This document shows, piece after piece, positions 1-13,500 of a stretch of 64,000 nt of DNA. The DNA is taken from the NCBI GenBank assembly GCA_036365145.1, contig JAEOAD010001365.1, forward strand, positions 1,882,501 to 1,946,500, in the 5' to 3' direction. Position 1 is the stretch's first letter. The number at the start of each line of letters is the position of its first letter. The notes beneath the pieces are model-generated. The model did no database searches and was not told the origin of the DNA. It was given only the letters and a program-made list of their open reading frames with translations. Made by a program: the position numbers and the translations under genes. Origin of the DNA: Orientallactaga sibirica (Eukaryota; Chordata; Mammalia; Rodentia; Dipodidae).

Positions 1-80
1 ACCCCGTGGCCCGACATGATATACTCAGCTTGGCCAACTTCGCCCCCTTCTTCCTTCTCTGGCCTTCCTTCCGCCCCCAG

Positions 81-300
81 GAGAGAAGCCTTTCTCCTGT
101 AACCTCTGTCCTCGGCGCTCCCGGGACTTCTCCGCCGTGACCAGCACCTGCGGACCCCCGGCGCCGCCCCGTACCGCTGCCCGGAGTGCGCGGCCGGCCG
201 GCCCAGCCTGGCCTCCATGCGGGCGCACATGCGCGGCTGCAGCCTGCGAGCCACCTTCCCTGCTCCTGCTCCTCGGGACCGCCGGTCCGGGGAAGAATGA
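81..300 (+). CDS. ZBTB32: ZBTB32 terminal coding exon (partial gene, frame disrupted)
   Basis: This is the last coding exon of a BTB/C2H2 zinc-finger transcription repressor; the rest lies left of the window. A pyrimidine tract and CAG acceptor end at 80. The exon opens with a linker and finger start ([20 protein letters not shown]), which I recognise as ZBTB32 from the family and from its place just upstream of KMT2B. After GTGACC at 136-141 one base appears missing. Reading on in the original frame loses the finger, while the next frame gives HLRT, then YRCPEC and [11 protein letters not shown] and stops at TGA 298-300. The second zinc-binding His of the first finger (expected in HLRTH) reads Pro. 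Either the C-terminal fingers are decaying in this lineage or the sequence has a one-base error; the His to Pro change is a separate substitution. Identity is fairly sure; the state of the frame is not. Confidence 0.75.
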
Positions 301-429
301 AAGCGGCACCTGCAAGTCGAGCTCTCCCGGACGGCCGCGGCCCAGGTGTGGGCCCGCGCGGCTAGCGGAGTCCTGCGGCGCCCGGGCTCGCGGACACCGG
401 TGGACTGTGGGGGCTGCGCTCACGGCCAT

Positions 430-435
430 AATAAA
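430..435 (+). terminator. ZBTB32: ZBTB32 poly(A) signal
   Basis: A canonical AATAAA lies 130 bp after the ZBTB32 stop and just before the KMT2B CpG island. The ZBTB32 transcript probably ends near 450-460, roughly 650 bp before the KMT2B start codon. Confidence 0.75.
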
Positions 436-449
436 GTTTGCTGAACGCT

Positions 450-1500
450 AACGAGGGCTGAGATCCAGTCCCGCCGCGGCGCGCTCGTCCCCGCCCGCCC
501 GCCCGCCCGCCGCCTGCCGCCTGCCCCGGTCTGGAGCGGCCCCTGCTGCCGCGCCGCCCGCCCGCCCGCCCGCCGGGTGACATTTCCCCCCGCGCTCGCT
601 CATCCCGGGCCCGGCCGGCCGGCGTCGGGGCGGAGCCGGAGCGCTCGCTCATCCCGGGCGCGAGGCCTTCCCCGCGTCCCTGCCCGGACGGCGCGGCCGC
701 CTCCACTTCCCGGCGTCGCCGCCCGGCTCGGGCTGGGCCCGCGGTACCCTGGGAGTGGTAGTTCAGGCCGGCGCCGGTTCCCACTACAACAATGGGAGGA
801 GCCTGAGTGGAGGGCCACACCTCCCGAGACCGGGAACTGGCTTTCCGGGTCCTCGGCGGGGCCCGGTAGTCCCTGCTCGGCCGGAGCGGGGCGTTGGGAC
901 CACGTTCCCCGGAGGACGCCGCCCTCGGGCCCGCGCCGCGGCGTGCGCGACGGCCGGTCGGCCCGGCCCCGGCCCCGGCCCCGGCGGCGCGGGCTGTTGT
1001 CGTGAGCCGCGGCCGCCGCCCCGCCCCGCCCCGCCCCGCCTCCCCGCCCCTCCCCCGCCTGCGCACGGGCCGCCCCTCCCCCTCCCGGCCCTCTCACGGT
1101 GCCAAGATGGCGGCGGCGGCGGGCGGCGGCGGTTGCCCCGGGCCTGGCTCCGCGCGGGGCCGCTTCCCCGGGCGGCCGCGGGGCTCCGGCGGGGGCGGGG
1201 GCCGCGGCGGACGGGGCAGCGGGGCCGAGAGAGCGCGGGTGGCCCTGCGGCGCGGCGGCGGCGGCGGCGCGGCGGCGGGGCCGGGAGGAGCCGAGCCCGG
1301 GGAGGATACGGCCCTGCTCCGCTTGCTGGGGCTCCGCCGGGGCCTGCGCCGGCTCCGCCGCCTGTGGGCCGGCCCGCGCGTCCAGCGGGGCCGGGGCCGA
1401 GGTCGCGGCCGGGGCCCGAGCCGCAGCGGCGTGCTGGAGGAGGAGAGCAGCGACGGGGAATCGGACGCGGAGGTGAGGCGGCGGAGGCGTCCCCGCGCCG
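450..1500 (+). promoter_or_regulatory. KMT2B: KMT2B CpG-island promoter and 5' UTR
   Basis: The stretch is extremely GC- and CpG-rich, with repeated GC-box-like CCCGCCC runs (about 490-570 and 1015-1075) and no TATA box near the start codon. This is the usual layout of a housekeeping promoter. At 747-764 the minus strand reads GAACTACCACTCCCAGGG, close to the ZNF143 (Staf) element ACTACAATTCCCAG. Several long open frames on both strands here are by-products of GC richness. Confidence 0.75.
1107..1472 (+). other. KMT2B: KMT2B exon 1: menin-binding motif and first AT-hook-like region
   Basis: The start ATG sits in a good context (GCCAAGATGG). The exon encodes an Ala/Gly-rich N-terminus. GRFPGRPRG near residues 20-28 corresponds to the menin-binding motif of MLL1/2. 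It continues with [18 protein letters not shown] and an RGRGRGRG run that resembles an AT-hook. It ends in an acidic [12 protein letters not shown] stretch at a clean GTGAGG donor. Confidence 0.85.
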
Positions 1501-4500
1501 GGCCGTGCGGGGCGGATGCCAGGGGCGCGGAGGGCCCTGGGTGCCCCGAAGGGTGGTCGCGGCCGGTGGGTCCTGGGGCCGCTGCGGAAGGCAGCAGCTT
1601 CTGCAGACGGGCGTGCATGGAGCCTCGGCCTGGGGAGGGTGGGCAGAGCAACCCGGGTCGTGCCGAGTGTCCTGAGCTGATCCTTCGTAGTAGCAAAGGT
1701 GGGGCCCCGGGGGTGTGGGCGAAGAGGCGTTGGGGACCCGGCCTGGCCAGCCCGTGGAGGCTGACAGCAGTAGCGTGGCTTTATTTAGCAGACCCAGACT
1801 GGAGCTGCTGGGGGCTTACCTGTCGGCTGCCTTCCTGGGCCTGGCCATCTCTTGTCACATCCCTGGTTTCACCAGTGCCCCAGTTGCTCTTTGGCTCTAA
1901 GGTAGAGCGGTGGAGGGCTTCCTGGGGCATGTGTTGAAGTGCAGTAGAATGAAGGCTGAGTCGGGTCTGGCCGATCCTCATAGGTCAGCTACCGGTCCTT
2001 GGAGGGCTCAGAGTGGATGCTACTATGATTAACCGTCTGAAGCCCACCCCATCACCCAGTTTTCCCTACTCCCATTCAGGAAGAAACTATGGCCCCAAAG
2101 GATATAAATGGGGGGCCCACTTTGTTGTGAGTTGGAATTGTAAGGGTCTCCTGCTTAACCTGAAGTTAAGTCGTGTTTTCTTCTGGGTTAGTGAGCCACT
2201 CATGGTCGCGCTAGTATGGTCTGGCTCTGGGGAGGGGAGTTCAAAAATGCTTGTGCCTCCGTTCCTGGAGAGATCATTTCTATTCCCTCTGACCTTCCAG
2301 TCTTTTTAATTCGTTGGTAAAGAAGCAGGAGTACATTGAAGGGAAGCTGGGGCTAATATGCTTGATACCTGAGTCTCAGGTGGAAGCCGGGATTTGGCAC
2401 TGACTGCTGTTTCTCCCCTCCACCCCTGGCCCCCTAAATCAGGAGTTTCAGGGTTTTCATTCAGATGAAGATGTGGTCCCCAGTTCCTTGCGCTCTGCGC
2501 TCCGATCCCAACGAGGTGAGTGATGGGGAAACTCCACCTCTGTAGCCTTACAGCTGTGTTATTCTGGCCCTTTGTGTGAGCTCTGCCCTGTTCACCTAGT
2601 CTCCATCGGTTACTGAGTGTGTCCTGTGTTCGAGTCCAAGCTAGGCCGGGCTGTGGGGGAATCAGACAAGTAAGGCTTAGTTCCCACCTTCCTGGAGTCC
2701 CTTCCTTAGACTACACCACCAGATTGACCCATCTTCCTACACCTATTCTCCTTTTAGGTCGAGCCCCGCGAGGTCGGGGCCGCAAGCATAAGACGACCCC
2801 CCTTCCTCCTCGCCTAGCAGATGTGACTCCTATCTCCCCAAAGACCCCTACTCGGAAACGGGGTGAGGAGGGCACAGAACGAATGGTGCAGGCACTGACC
2901 GAACTTCTCCGGAGGGCCCAGGCCCCCCCAGCCCCTCGGAGCCGGGCATGTGAGCCCTCTACCCCCCGTCGGTCTCGGGGACGGCCTCCAGGACGTCCAG
3001 CAGGCCCCTGCCGGAAAAAGCAGCAGGCAGCAATGGTAGCAGAAGCGGCTGTGACAATCCCTAACCCTGAGCCTCCACCTCCTGTGGTGCCAGTAAAACA
3101 CCGAACTGGCAGCTGGAAATGCAAGGAGGGACCTGGTCCAGGACCTGGAGCCCCCAAAAATGGAGGACAGCTTGGGAGAGGAGGTCGTGGAGGCAGGGGT
3201 AGAGGTCGAGGCGGGCTTCCTCTCATGATCAAGTTTGTTTCAAAGGCCAAAAAAAGTAAAGATGGGACAATTGTCTTTGGGACTTGAATCAGTTCAGGGT
3301 CAAGGTCAACATGGGGAAAGCTGGCAGGATGCCCCTCGAAGAGTTGGAGCTGGACAGGAAGCAGGTTCTTGTTGGAAGAAGCAGGAACACAAGCTGGAGG
3401 AGGAGGGAGAAGAGAAAGACAGAGAAGAGGGAGAGAAGGAGGAGAACGCTGTGGTTAAGGAAGAGGTGATACCAGCCAAGGAAGAGGCTCCAGAAGAGGA
3501 AGAGGCAAAGCCATCATTCACACCTCTGACTCCTCCGGCCCCTCCACCTTCCCCCCCACCTCCTTCTACTTCTCCTCCCCCACCAGAACTCCCTCCTCCC
3601 CCACCTTCCCCTCCCCCATGTCCAGCCCCAGAGAAGAGGGAAGAGTCCCCTCCTTCTGTGGTCCCAGCTACATGTTCCAGGAAGAGGGGCCGGCCTCCCC
3701 TGACTCCCAGCCAGCGTGCAGAGCGGGAAGCTGCTCGGGCAGGACCAGAGGGCACCTCTTCTTCCACCACAAACCCTAGCGTTACCACAGGAGGCTCTAT
3801 GGAAGACAGTCCTACTGTGGCCCCCAAAAGTACCACCTTCCTGAAGAATATCCGCCAGTTTATCATGCCTGTGGTGAGTGCCCGATCCTCCCGTGTGATC
3901 AAGACACCCCCCGGCGATTTATGGATGAAGACCCTCCCAAACCCCCAAAGGTGGAGATCTCACCAGTTCAGCGACCTCCTATTGCCACCTCCCCACTTGC
4001 TCCCCAGGACCCAGTGCAAGTTCCCTCTCCGCCCCGTGTCCCAACTCCCCCATCTATCCAAGTTTCGCTACCTGAGAAGAGACGGTCCATCCTAAGGGAG
4101 CCCACGTTTCGCTGGACCTCACTAACCCGGGAGCTGCCGCCGCCTCCCCCTGCTCCTCCACCAGCCCCGTCCCCGCCACCTACCCCTGCCACCTCCTCCA
4201 GGAGGCCCCTGCTCCTTCGGGCTCCGCAATTTACCCCGAGCGAAGCCCACTTGAAGATATATGAGTCGGTGCTTACTCCTCCTCCTGTTGGGGCTCCTGA
4301 AGCCCCTGAGCCAGAGCCACCTCCAGCTGATGACTCTCCAGCTGAACCTGAACCTCGAGCAGTGGGGCGGACCAACCACCTTAGCCTGCCTCGATTTGTC
4401 CCCGTTGTCACCACTCCTGTTAAGGCCGAGGTGCCCTCTCCTGGACCTCCAACTCTGAGCAATGGGCAGCAGCTTCAGGCTCAGCCACAGCAGCCCCCCC

Positions 4501-7500
4501 AGGCCATGCAGAACCAGCTCCTGCCCCAGGCTGTACCACCACAGGAGCCACAAGTGCATCCGCAGGCACAGCTGCAGCCGCCACCATCACCACAACACAC
4601 ACCACCACTGGAGAAACCTCGGATTGCAGGCCTGGGTTCCTTGCCGCTGTCTGGGGTGGAGGAGAAGATGTTCAGCCTCCTTAAAAGAGCTAAGGTGCAG
4701 CTGTTCAAGATTGACCAGCAGCAGCAGCAGCAGAAGGTGGCAGCGTCGATGCCGGTGAGCATGGTACTGGAGCAGATCCTTCACTCAGCCCCTGCAGCTG
4801 CCTCAGCAGACACTGTCCAGAAGGAGCCCTCGGGACCAGTCCTTCCTTTAGCCCACCACCTGTTTCTGTCCTGGCCACTTCCCTTCCCTTTACTAGTCCC
4901 TGTTCCCCTGTGTCCTCACTTTGCAGCCCTGACCCTGTTTATTCTCCTACCAGACAAGCCCTGGAGGGCAAATGGAAGAGCCTGTGGGGACTGTCAAACA
5001 GACCCCAGACAGAGGCTGTGTGAGGTCTGAAGATGAATCTGTGGAAGCCAAGAGAGAGCGAGCCTCGGTATGCGGGGAGAGGAGGGTCTTCTGGAGAAGG
5101 ATGCCTGTGGGACCATAGGGAGCACCTCCGTACACGTATCCTGCTTTCTCCTCTCAGGGCCCCGAGTCCCCTGTGCAAGGCCCCCGCATCAAACATGTCT
5201 GCCGTCATGCTGCTGTGGCCCTGGGTCAGGCTCGGGCCATGGTACCTGAAGATGTCCCCCGCCTCAGTGCCCTCCCCCTCCGTGACCGGCAGGACCTCGC
5301 CACAGAGGGTAGGGTTGTGCAGTGGGGAGGCTTGGCAGCCATGTCAAGTTTTGGCATGAGCAGGAGCACCAGGGACCTCAGTGAGGCTTAGGGAGCAAAT
5401 GGGTTGTGTGCCACTGGGTTTTGGATAAGATAGGCTGGTTCAAGCTGGGCGTGGTGGAGCACACCTGTAATCCCAGCAGTTGGGAGGCAGAGGTAGGAAG
5501 ATCACTGTGAGTTCCAGGCCACCCTGAGACTGCGTAGTGAATTCCAGGTCAGCCTGGGCTAGAGTGAGACCCTACCTTGAAAAACCAAAAAAATAAAAAA
5601 TAAAAGTAAAAGGTTGGTGTGGAGGCACCTGAGACCTACCTGTCTGTATGGGAAAGTGGTGTCCGCAGGGCCAAGTGAGCATAGGGAAGGAAGCGAGGGG
5701 TAACTGGCTCTGTGGCTGTGTCCCTCTTGTGCCATAGATACATCGTCAGCCTCTGAGACTGAGAGTGTCCCATCCCGATCCCAGCGGGAAAAGGTGGAAT
5801 CTGCAGAGCCTGGTGGAGACTTGGAGCCTGCCGGGTCCGCAGGGACCCTAGCCCACACACCCCGGCGCTCACTGCCCTCTCACCATGGCAAGAAGATGCG
5901 CATGGCTCGATGTGGGCACTGTCGGGGCTGCCTGCGTGTGCAGGACTGTGGTTCTTGTGTCAACTGCTTGGACAAACCCAAGTTTGGGGGCCCCAACACC
6001 AAGAAGCAGTGCTGTGTGTGAGTAACTGGAGAGTGGCTTCTTCCCAAACAGGGTTGTCAGGCACCCAAGCCCTAGCCCCTCTTCTGCCCAGCCAGAGCAG
6101 TGGGATTGGCATCCTTGTGGAGAGCTTCCTCTCTTCCCCCAGACCACCAGTCCCCTACCCTGGTGACGTGCTGCTCCCCTCCCCAGATACCGAAAGTGTG
6201 ACAAGATAGAGGCTCGGAAGATGGAACGGCTGGCAAAAAAAGGTAATAAGGTTTGAGAAGCATATTGTCAGAAGCTTAGATCTGAGCTGGGTGTGGTGGT
6301 ACATGCCTTTAATCCCAGCAATCAGGAGGCCGAGGTGGTAGGATGGCTGTGAGTTAGAGGCCAGCCTGGGTTACACAGTGAGTTCTAGGTCAGCCGAAGC
6401 TACAGTGAGACCCTACCTCAAAGGGAAAAAAAAAAAACCCAAAACTTAGATTTGTGATATGGAGAAAGCTATGTTTTCTTTGTTTTTCCCCTTACCTTTG
6501 TGGTTCTGCTCTTCTGTCCCTTCCCACTGGTGCTTTCCTGTCTTCCATACGCTCCTGCTCTTGGGCCATGTTTCTTTCTGACTTTCCTCTATCCTGACAT
6601 CCCTTGTTCCTGGTTAAGTTCTGCTGAGTTCTTTGCCCCCCACAGGCCGGACGATAGTGAAGACGCTGTTGCCTTGGGATTCCGATGAATCTCCTGAGGC
6701 CTCCCCTGGTCCTCCAGGCCCACGCCGGGGGGCGGGAGCTGGGGGGCCCCGGGAAGAGGTGGGCACTGCCCCCGGGTCCGAGGAGCAGGACTCCCTCTTC
6801 CTGCAGCGCAAGTCAGCCCGGCGCTGTGTCAAACAGCGGCCCTCCTATGATGTCTTCGAGGACTCCGATGACTCAGAGCCAGGGGGTCCTCCTGCTCCCA
6901 GGCGTCGGCCCCCCAGAGAACATGGTACGAACCGCTTGATACTTTTTCTGTCAAGCAATCAAGTCGTTTGCCTCTTCTTTTGACAGTGCTGGGGGTGGAG
7001 CCCAGGGCCTTGTACGTGCTGAACAAGTCCCCAAGCCTTTTATTTGGAACGGACAGGCTCCCAGACCCAGGAGTCCATCAGTCTATTCAAGAGTGGCTGT
7101 GGGTAGAAGAGCAGGTGTTTCTAGAGAGACATATGGAAAACTGGCATGTGTGGTTCTCACTGAATTTACTGAGCAAGGCTTAAGGGTCTTCCTTGTGAGC
7201 AAGCCCTGGGAATCTAGGTATTGCTTGGAAATAGTACAAGAATAAGGGCCATGGAAGGAAAAGGACCAAACCGCTCCTGTGTCCTGCCTAGAGCTGCCAG
7301 TGCTGGAGCCTGAGGAGCAGAGCCGGCCCCGCAAACCCACCCTGCAGCCTGTCTTGCAGCTCAAGGCCCGAAGGCGCCTGGATAAGGTCAGCACGACCCG
7401 CTCCGAGAACCCCAAGCCCTGTGTGAGGCATGGCTCCTGCTCTCCAGGAGCTACCTGGCAAGTCAGGGTGATGGGCACACCTGAGTGCTGTGGTGTGTCC

Positions 7501-10500
7501 TCACCAGAGGACAGGCCCTGAGGGATGAGTCCAGCCAGCTGGGGGCAGGGCACTGAGGAGGAGTCCTCAGAAGGGTGGGGCTGGTGGCCTCTGACCACCC
7601 CATGTCCTCCTTAGGATGCTTTGGGCCCTGGCCCCTTTGCCTCTTTTCCCAATGGATGGACTGGAAAACAGAAGTCCCCTGATGGTGTGCACCGGGTCCG
7701 AGTAGATTTTAAGGTACAGCATTGGTGGGCTGGTGAGATGACTCAGCAGTTATAGATACTTTCTTGAAATGCCTGCTGGTCCAGGGTTCAATTCCCCCAC
7801 ATAAAGCCAGACACACAAGATGGCATATGTGTTGGGATTTCATATGTGCTGGTAAAAGGCCCTGGTGTGCCCATTCTTATTCATATTCTATCGCTTTCTC
7901 TCATAAGTAAAGGAGAGAGACAGAGAAAGAAAAGAAGGAAGATGCATAAGGTGGTGCATGCATCTGGAGTTCATTTGCAGTGGCTGGAGGCCCTGGTGTG
8001 CCCATTCTCTCTTTCTCTCTCTCTGCCTCTTTCCCTCGCTCAAATAAGTAAATAAGCTAAAAAGTCTGGGCGTGGTGGCGCACGCCTTTAATCCCAGCAC
8101 TCGGGAGGCAGAGGTAGGAGGATTGCTGTGAGTTTGAGGCCACCCTGAGACGACAGAGTGAATTCCAGGTCAGCCTGGACTAGAGTGAAACCCTACCTCG
8201 AAGAACCAAAAGAAAAGGAAAGAAAGAAAAGAGGAAGGGGAAGGAGAAAAGGAAGGAAGAGAGAGAGACAGAGACAAAAAGGTGCACCCTTGAGAGCTGG
8301 TTGTAGAACCTGGGTGAAAGAAGCTGGTTGTGTTCAGTAGCCAGGGCGTTCAGGGTGGATCTGCCGGTGTCCCTGGCCGCTCTCCGATCCCGTCCTCTCT
8401 TCCCCTAGGAGGATTGTGACCTAGAGAACGTGTGGCTGATGGGTGGTCTGAGTGTGCTCACTTCCGTACCAGGGGGGCCACCAATGGTGTGCCTTCTGTG
8501 TGCTAGCAAAGGCCTCCACGAGGTTGGTGCTTTGTCTTTTTCACTGGCTCTTAAGCACTCCCAACTCCCCATTGCCCTTCTTCTCACCAGGCCTCATCCC
8601 CTGGTCCTGCAGCCTCACTCTGTCCATCCTTTGCTTTCCCCTCCCCCCAGTTGGTCTTCTGCCAAGTCTGCTGTGATCCTTTCCACCCTTTCTGCCTGGA
8701 GGAGGCTGAGCGACCCCTGCCCCAGCATCATGATACCTGGTGCTGTCGCCGCTGCAAGTTCTGCCATGTCTGTGGGCGCAAAGGCCGGGGATCCAAGGTT
8801 TGTGTGAAGGCCAGCCTTGGGCGGGTGGGAGATTGGAGGGAGAGGCTGTCCCTATGCAGGAGATTTTCACATTGCTGTCTCCTCTGCTATCTGCCAGCAC
8901 CTCCTGGAGTGTGAACGCTGTCGTCATGCCTACCACCCGGCCTGCCTGGGGCCTAGCTACCCGACCCGGGCCACTCGTAGACGGCGCCACTGGGTGAGAT
9001 GAGTGTGCCTTCCTCGCTCTGGCATCAAATTCTCCTACCCCACACTGCACTACCTCTAGACCAAAGCTTTCATGAGGACAGGAGAGTTGGGGATCACTTT
9101 GATATTTTCTCTTCTGAATTTTCACATAGCCAAGCTGTAGATGCAGAATTTGGTATAATGATTTTAGGAGCTCGTGGGTTTAATCCACTTCTGCCCTCTC
9201 TTCCTTCTCTTACTCACCTCTCCAACACCTCTCTTCTTGTACTTGACCTTCTTCATCTGTTTCCCTGCACCCCTCCCCACTGTCCTGTTGCTCCAACACA
9301 ATGTCTAGCTTCCTTCGAACATCACCCTGTTCCCCCAGATCTGTTCAGCCTGTGTGCGCTGTAAGAGCTGTGGGGCAACTCCAGGCAAGAACTGGGACGT
9401 CGAGTGGTCTGGAGATTACAGCCTTTGCCCCAGGTGCACCCAGCTCTATGAGAAAGGTGGGACCTGGCAGGGAAATGGGGCCTGGTGGTGGGGGAACAGG
9501 GGAGCAGACCAGGCTCCTGGATGTAGGGCCAACTCTGATCCTCACCAGTGAAAGTCAGGAAAGAGATTCTAGGGGCTTTCTACCTTGTAGCTGAGGAACT
9601 TGGGTTCAGAGTACTTTCTACCGAAATCCTCTGTGTATATATAACAAACAGCCCTTCTTGAAGACAGTGAGATTCAAGGGCCTGGGAACCTCTTCTCAGT
9701 CTCTGAGGGTCTCTCCTGGAACCCACATCTATCTCCATTGGGCGGTTTGAACACTGGCTCTCCTCTTTTGTTCATCTGTACACTTAACAAGGCCCTGATT
9801 TTTGGAAGTTGTTGGGGCTACAGAGTAAACAGGCTTTTTCCTCTACCAGCTTCTATGGACTGAGAGGTGTAGTGGAGGCAGCTCGTGCAGCCATCAAGAT
9901 GTGGTCAGCCTCAGAACAGGACTCTGAGGGGTAGAAATAAACCTTCCCCTGACCCTTCCCTTTACCTTTTATTGTAGGAAACTACTGCCCAATTTGCACA
10001 CGCTGCTATGAAGACAATGATTACGAGAGCAAGATGATGCAGTGCGCACAGTGTGACCACTGGGTGCATGCCAAATGTGAGGGTCTCTCAGGTAAGTAGT
10101 TAGTGTACCTGGGATGCAGACTTGTGTCCTTAATATGACAGATGGTCCAGCTGTTTGTGGGTTAGGGCCTAGTTTCTGAGGCCCTCACACCTTCCCTGAT
10201 CCTTCTTTCTCACTCTATTCTAGATGAAGACTATGAGATCCTATCTGGGCTGCCAGACTCGGTGCTGTACACGTGTGGTCCGTGTGCTGGGGCCACACAA
10301 CCACGCTGGCGAGAGGCACTGAGTGGGGCCCTACAGGGAGGCCTGCGCCAGGTGCTCCAGGGCCTGCTGAGCTCCAAGGTGGCCGGCCCATTGCTGCTGT
10401 GCACCCAGGTCTGGAGTGCTCTGGAGGCAGGGTGGGTGGGGCAGTGCTCCCCCAGCCTTGCTCACTTCCCCCACTTGCAGTGTGGGCAGGATGGAAAGCA

Positions 10501-13500
10501 GCTGCATCCAGGACCCTGTGATTTGCAAGCTGTGAGGAGACGTTTTGAGGAAGGCCACTATACGTCTGTGGTGAGCAGGACACAGGGAGGAGCAGTGGTT
10601 CCAAAAGGAGAGGGAAGGGCTGGGACTGTGGGTTGGGCAAAGTCTCAGACCCTGAGAGACCCTCCTTACAGCACAGCTTCATGGAGGACATGGTGGGCAT
10701 CCTGATGAGACACTCAGAAGGAGAGACACCAGAGCGCCGGGCTGGAGGCCAGATGAAGGGGCTCCTACTAAAGGTAAGTGTGGGGCAAAGAGTGTTCCCC
10801 CCTCCCCCAAACTCTTGGGTGAAGCCTGTTCTTCTCATTCTGTTAACCCACTCCCCAGCTGCTAGAGTCTGCGTTCGGCTGGTTCGACGCCCACGACCCC
10901 AAGTACTGGCGACGGAGTACCCGGCTGCCAAAGTGAGCAAAGCTGTGTAGCAGGAGACTGGGTACCAGGGACTGAGGGTAAAAGACAAGGGTATTTGGGA
11001 ATCCAGGGATCAGACTGGGTGAGAATAGCTGAGAAACAAGCAGTGTTTGGGTTCAGGCTGGTGGTAGGAGGGGTGGCTTCCCTAGGGCTTCTGCCTTAGA
11101 AAGACTCGGGGGGACAGTTAGCTCTTGCCTTGTCTCTACATTTGGGGACAACAGTACAGAAGGGCATGAGACTGGACTGAATAGTGCCGGGCGTGGTGGT
11201 GCACACCTTTAACCCCAGCACTCAGGAGGCTGAGGTAGGAGATTTGCTAAGTAGACAAGCTTGGGTTACAGAGTGAATTCCACGTCTGCCTGGGCTAAAG
11301 ACTCTGCTTCAAAAACACCAGAAAGGAGCTGGAGAGGTAGCTTAGTGGTTAAGGCACTTGGCTGCAAAGCCTAAGGACCAGAGTTTGATTCCCCAGTACC
11401 CATGTAAAGCCAGATGCACTCAAATTTAAAAAAAAAGACAGAAAGGATTGAACTGAGTAAACAGCTTATGTTTGGAGGGTGGGCAGGCATTGATGACCCA
11501 GGTAGTCAGAGTTGGTCACAGAAATCTGCCCAGGAGGTGGTCAGCTCACATAGGGCACTTAGAGCCAGGGGAAGGAGGAGTCAGAACGCTTTCTCGAAGA
11601 GGTGATAGCTGAGCCGTGGGAGAAGAGGAATAGCACACCGTATGTTAAAGGTGGCACAGGAGAGCCTAGCTTACTTGAGGGGTTAAGAAAACGTGGAGAG
11701 AGGAAGAAGGTACCCTGGCATGTTTAGGTTTGTATTGTGGGCAGACCTCAGGCTGTCTGTCCTTGTTGAGCACAACAGATGCTAACCCTGCCTGTCCACA
11801 GTGGAGTCCTCCCCAATGCCGTGCTGCCCCCGTCTCTGGACCACGTCTATGCTCAGTGGAGACAGCAGGAACCAGAGACCTCGGAATCTGGGCAGCCTCC
11901 AGGTGACCCGTCCACAGGTACTGGACATGGGGCTGGGGCCTGCTTGGTGGGCCACGTTTCAGTTCCTGATTTTGAGATTTCCCTGCCCACATTTTTTGTA
12001 GCTTTCCAGGGCAAGGACTCAGCTGCTTTCTCACACTTGGATGACCCCCGTCAGTGTGCCCTCTGTCTCAAATATGGGGATGCTGACTCCAAGGTGAGGG
12101 CTGTTGTTTGAAGCCCCAGGTTGTGTGGGGGCCTGGTACCTGGGGGAACTCTCCTTCACTTCACTTGTCTTGTGCTCCCAGGAGGCAGGTCGGCTCCTGT
12201 ACATCGGGCAAAATGAGTGGACACATGTCAATTGTGCCATTTGGTCAGCTGAAGTATTTGAGGAGAATGATGGCTCCCTCAAGAATGTTCATGCTGCTGT
12301 GGCACGAGGGAGGCAGATGGTGAGGGCTGTGGGCATGGGGGGTGGGCAGCCTTTGGGGTCTGAGCTTGTCCTCTCCTTTAGCTCTTTTCCTAGCCTACGG
12401 GACCCGTCCTAGGTAGTGTTTTTGCTTGTTCTGGTACTGTGGCGATGGCAAACACTCTTTTTTCTCTGGCCATGATCTGGCCCTGAAGCACAGGACACTG
12501 CAAGTTTAATGTCGTCTTGCTGGTTGAACCTGTGCTGGATGTTTTCTGTGCAGTGACTTCTCCCTTTCAGTGCATGACCCAGTGAAGGTGTTATCAGAAT
12601 GTGGGCAGGGTCCTGGAGCACAACCTAAGCTCCCTGGCAGGGGCTGAACAGGAGAGCTGCTGCCCGCAGGGCACTTGTGAGGACTGATGAGTAGAGCAGG
12701 CTCCACATGATGTTCGTTTTTTCGTGTGGGGAAGACTGCTACCAGCTTTCTCCCAGACACTGCTCCAAAGCTCTCAAGTACTTTGAACACACACTTGCTC
12801 CGAAGTGCAGCAGGGGGGCGGGGGCTGGTTTGTTTGAACAGTTTGGGCTGTGTGAGGTGCAGGGCTAGGCAGGGGTCATGCAGTCTGAGTTAGGTGCCTT
12901 GCATCAATCCCAGGATGCTGTTCAGCACTTCTCCCTCAAATCGCCCCTTCTTCCCACAGCGCTGTGAGCTCTGCCTGAAGCCTGGAGCCACTGTGGGCTG
13001 CTGCCTGTCCTCCTGCCTCAGCAACTTCCACTTCATGTGTGCTCGGGCCAGTGACTGCATCTTCCAGGACGACAAGAAGGTTTTCTGCCAGAAACACACA
13101 GACCTCCTGGATGGCAAGGTGAGTCTGCATCTGCGAGACAGCTGCCCGCTGTGCTGCCAGTCTCCTTGCAGGGCTCTCAGAGTCCTGAGGCCAAACACCG
13201 GGCTGTTCTGTCCTGGCCTAGAAAACTGTCCCCTCACCCCGGCCCAATCCAGCAACCTCCGTTTGCCTCTCACCTCCCAGGAGATAGTGACTCCTGATGG
13301 TTTTGATGTTCTTCGCCGAGTCTATGTGGACTTTGAGGGCATCAACTTCAAGCGAAAGTTCTTGACAGGGCTTGAGCCAGATGTCATCAATGTGCTCATT
13401 GGTAAGCCACATGCTCTCATTCCTACTCTTCCTGACCTCTCCTGGCCTACCCCACCTGACCTCTCCTTTGTACCTTAGGCTCCATCAGAATCGACTCCTT

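Noticed and set aside
362..1097. Long antisense open frames (200 residues and more) across the KMT2B CpG island
   Set aside because: They are Arg/Gly/Pro/Ala-rich mirrors of GC-rich sequence, have no splice or family support and run opposite to a well-supported gene.
4755..4953. Open sequence after KVAASMP in KMT2B taken as extra coding sequence
   Set aside because: Splicing at GTGAGC and CCAG restores the family protein (SPGGQMEE) in the right frame. Read-through ends out of frame at a stop at 5028-5030.
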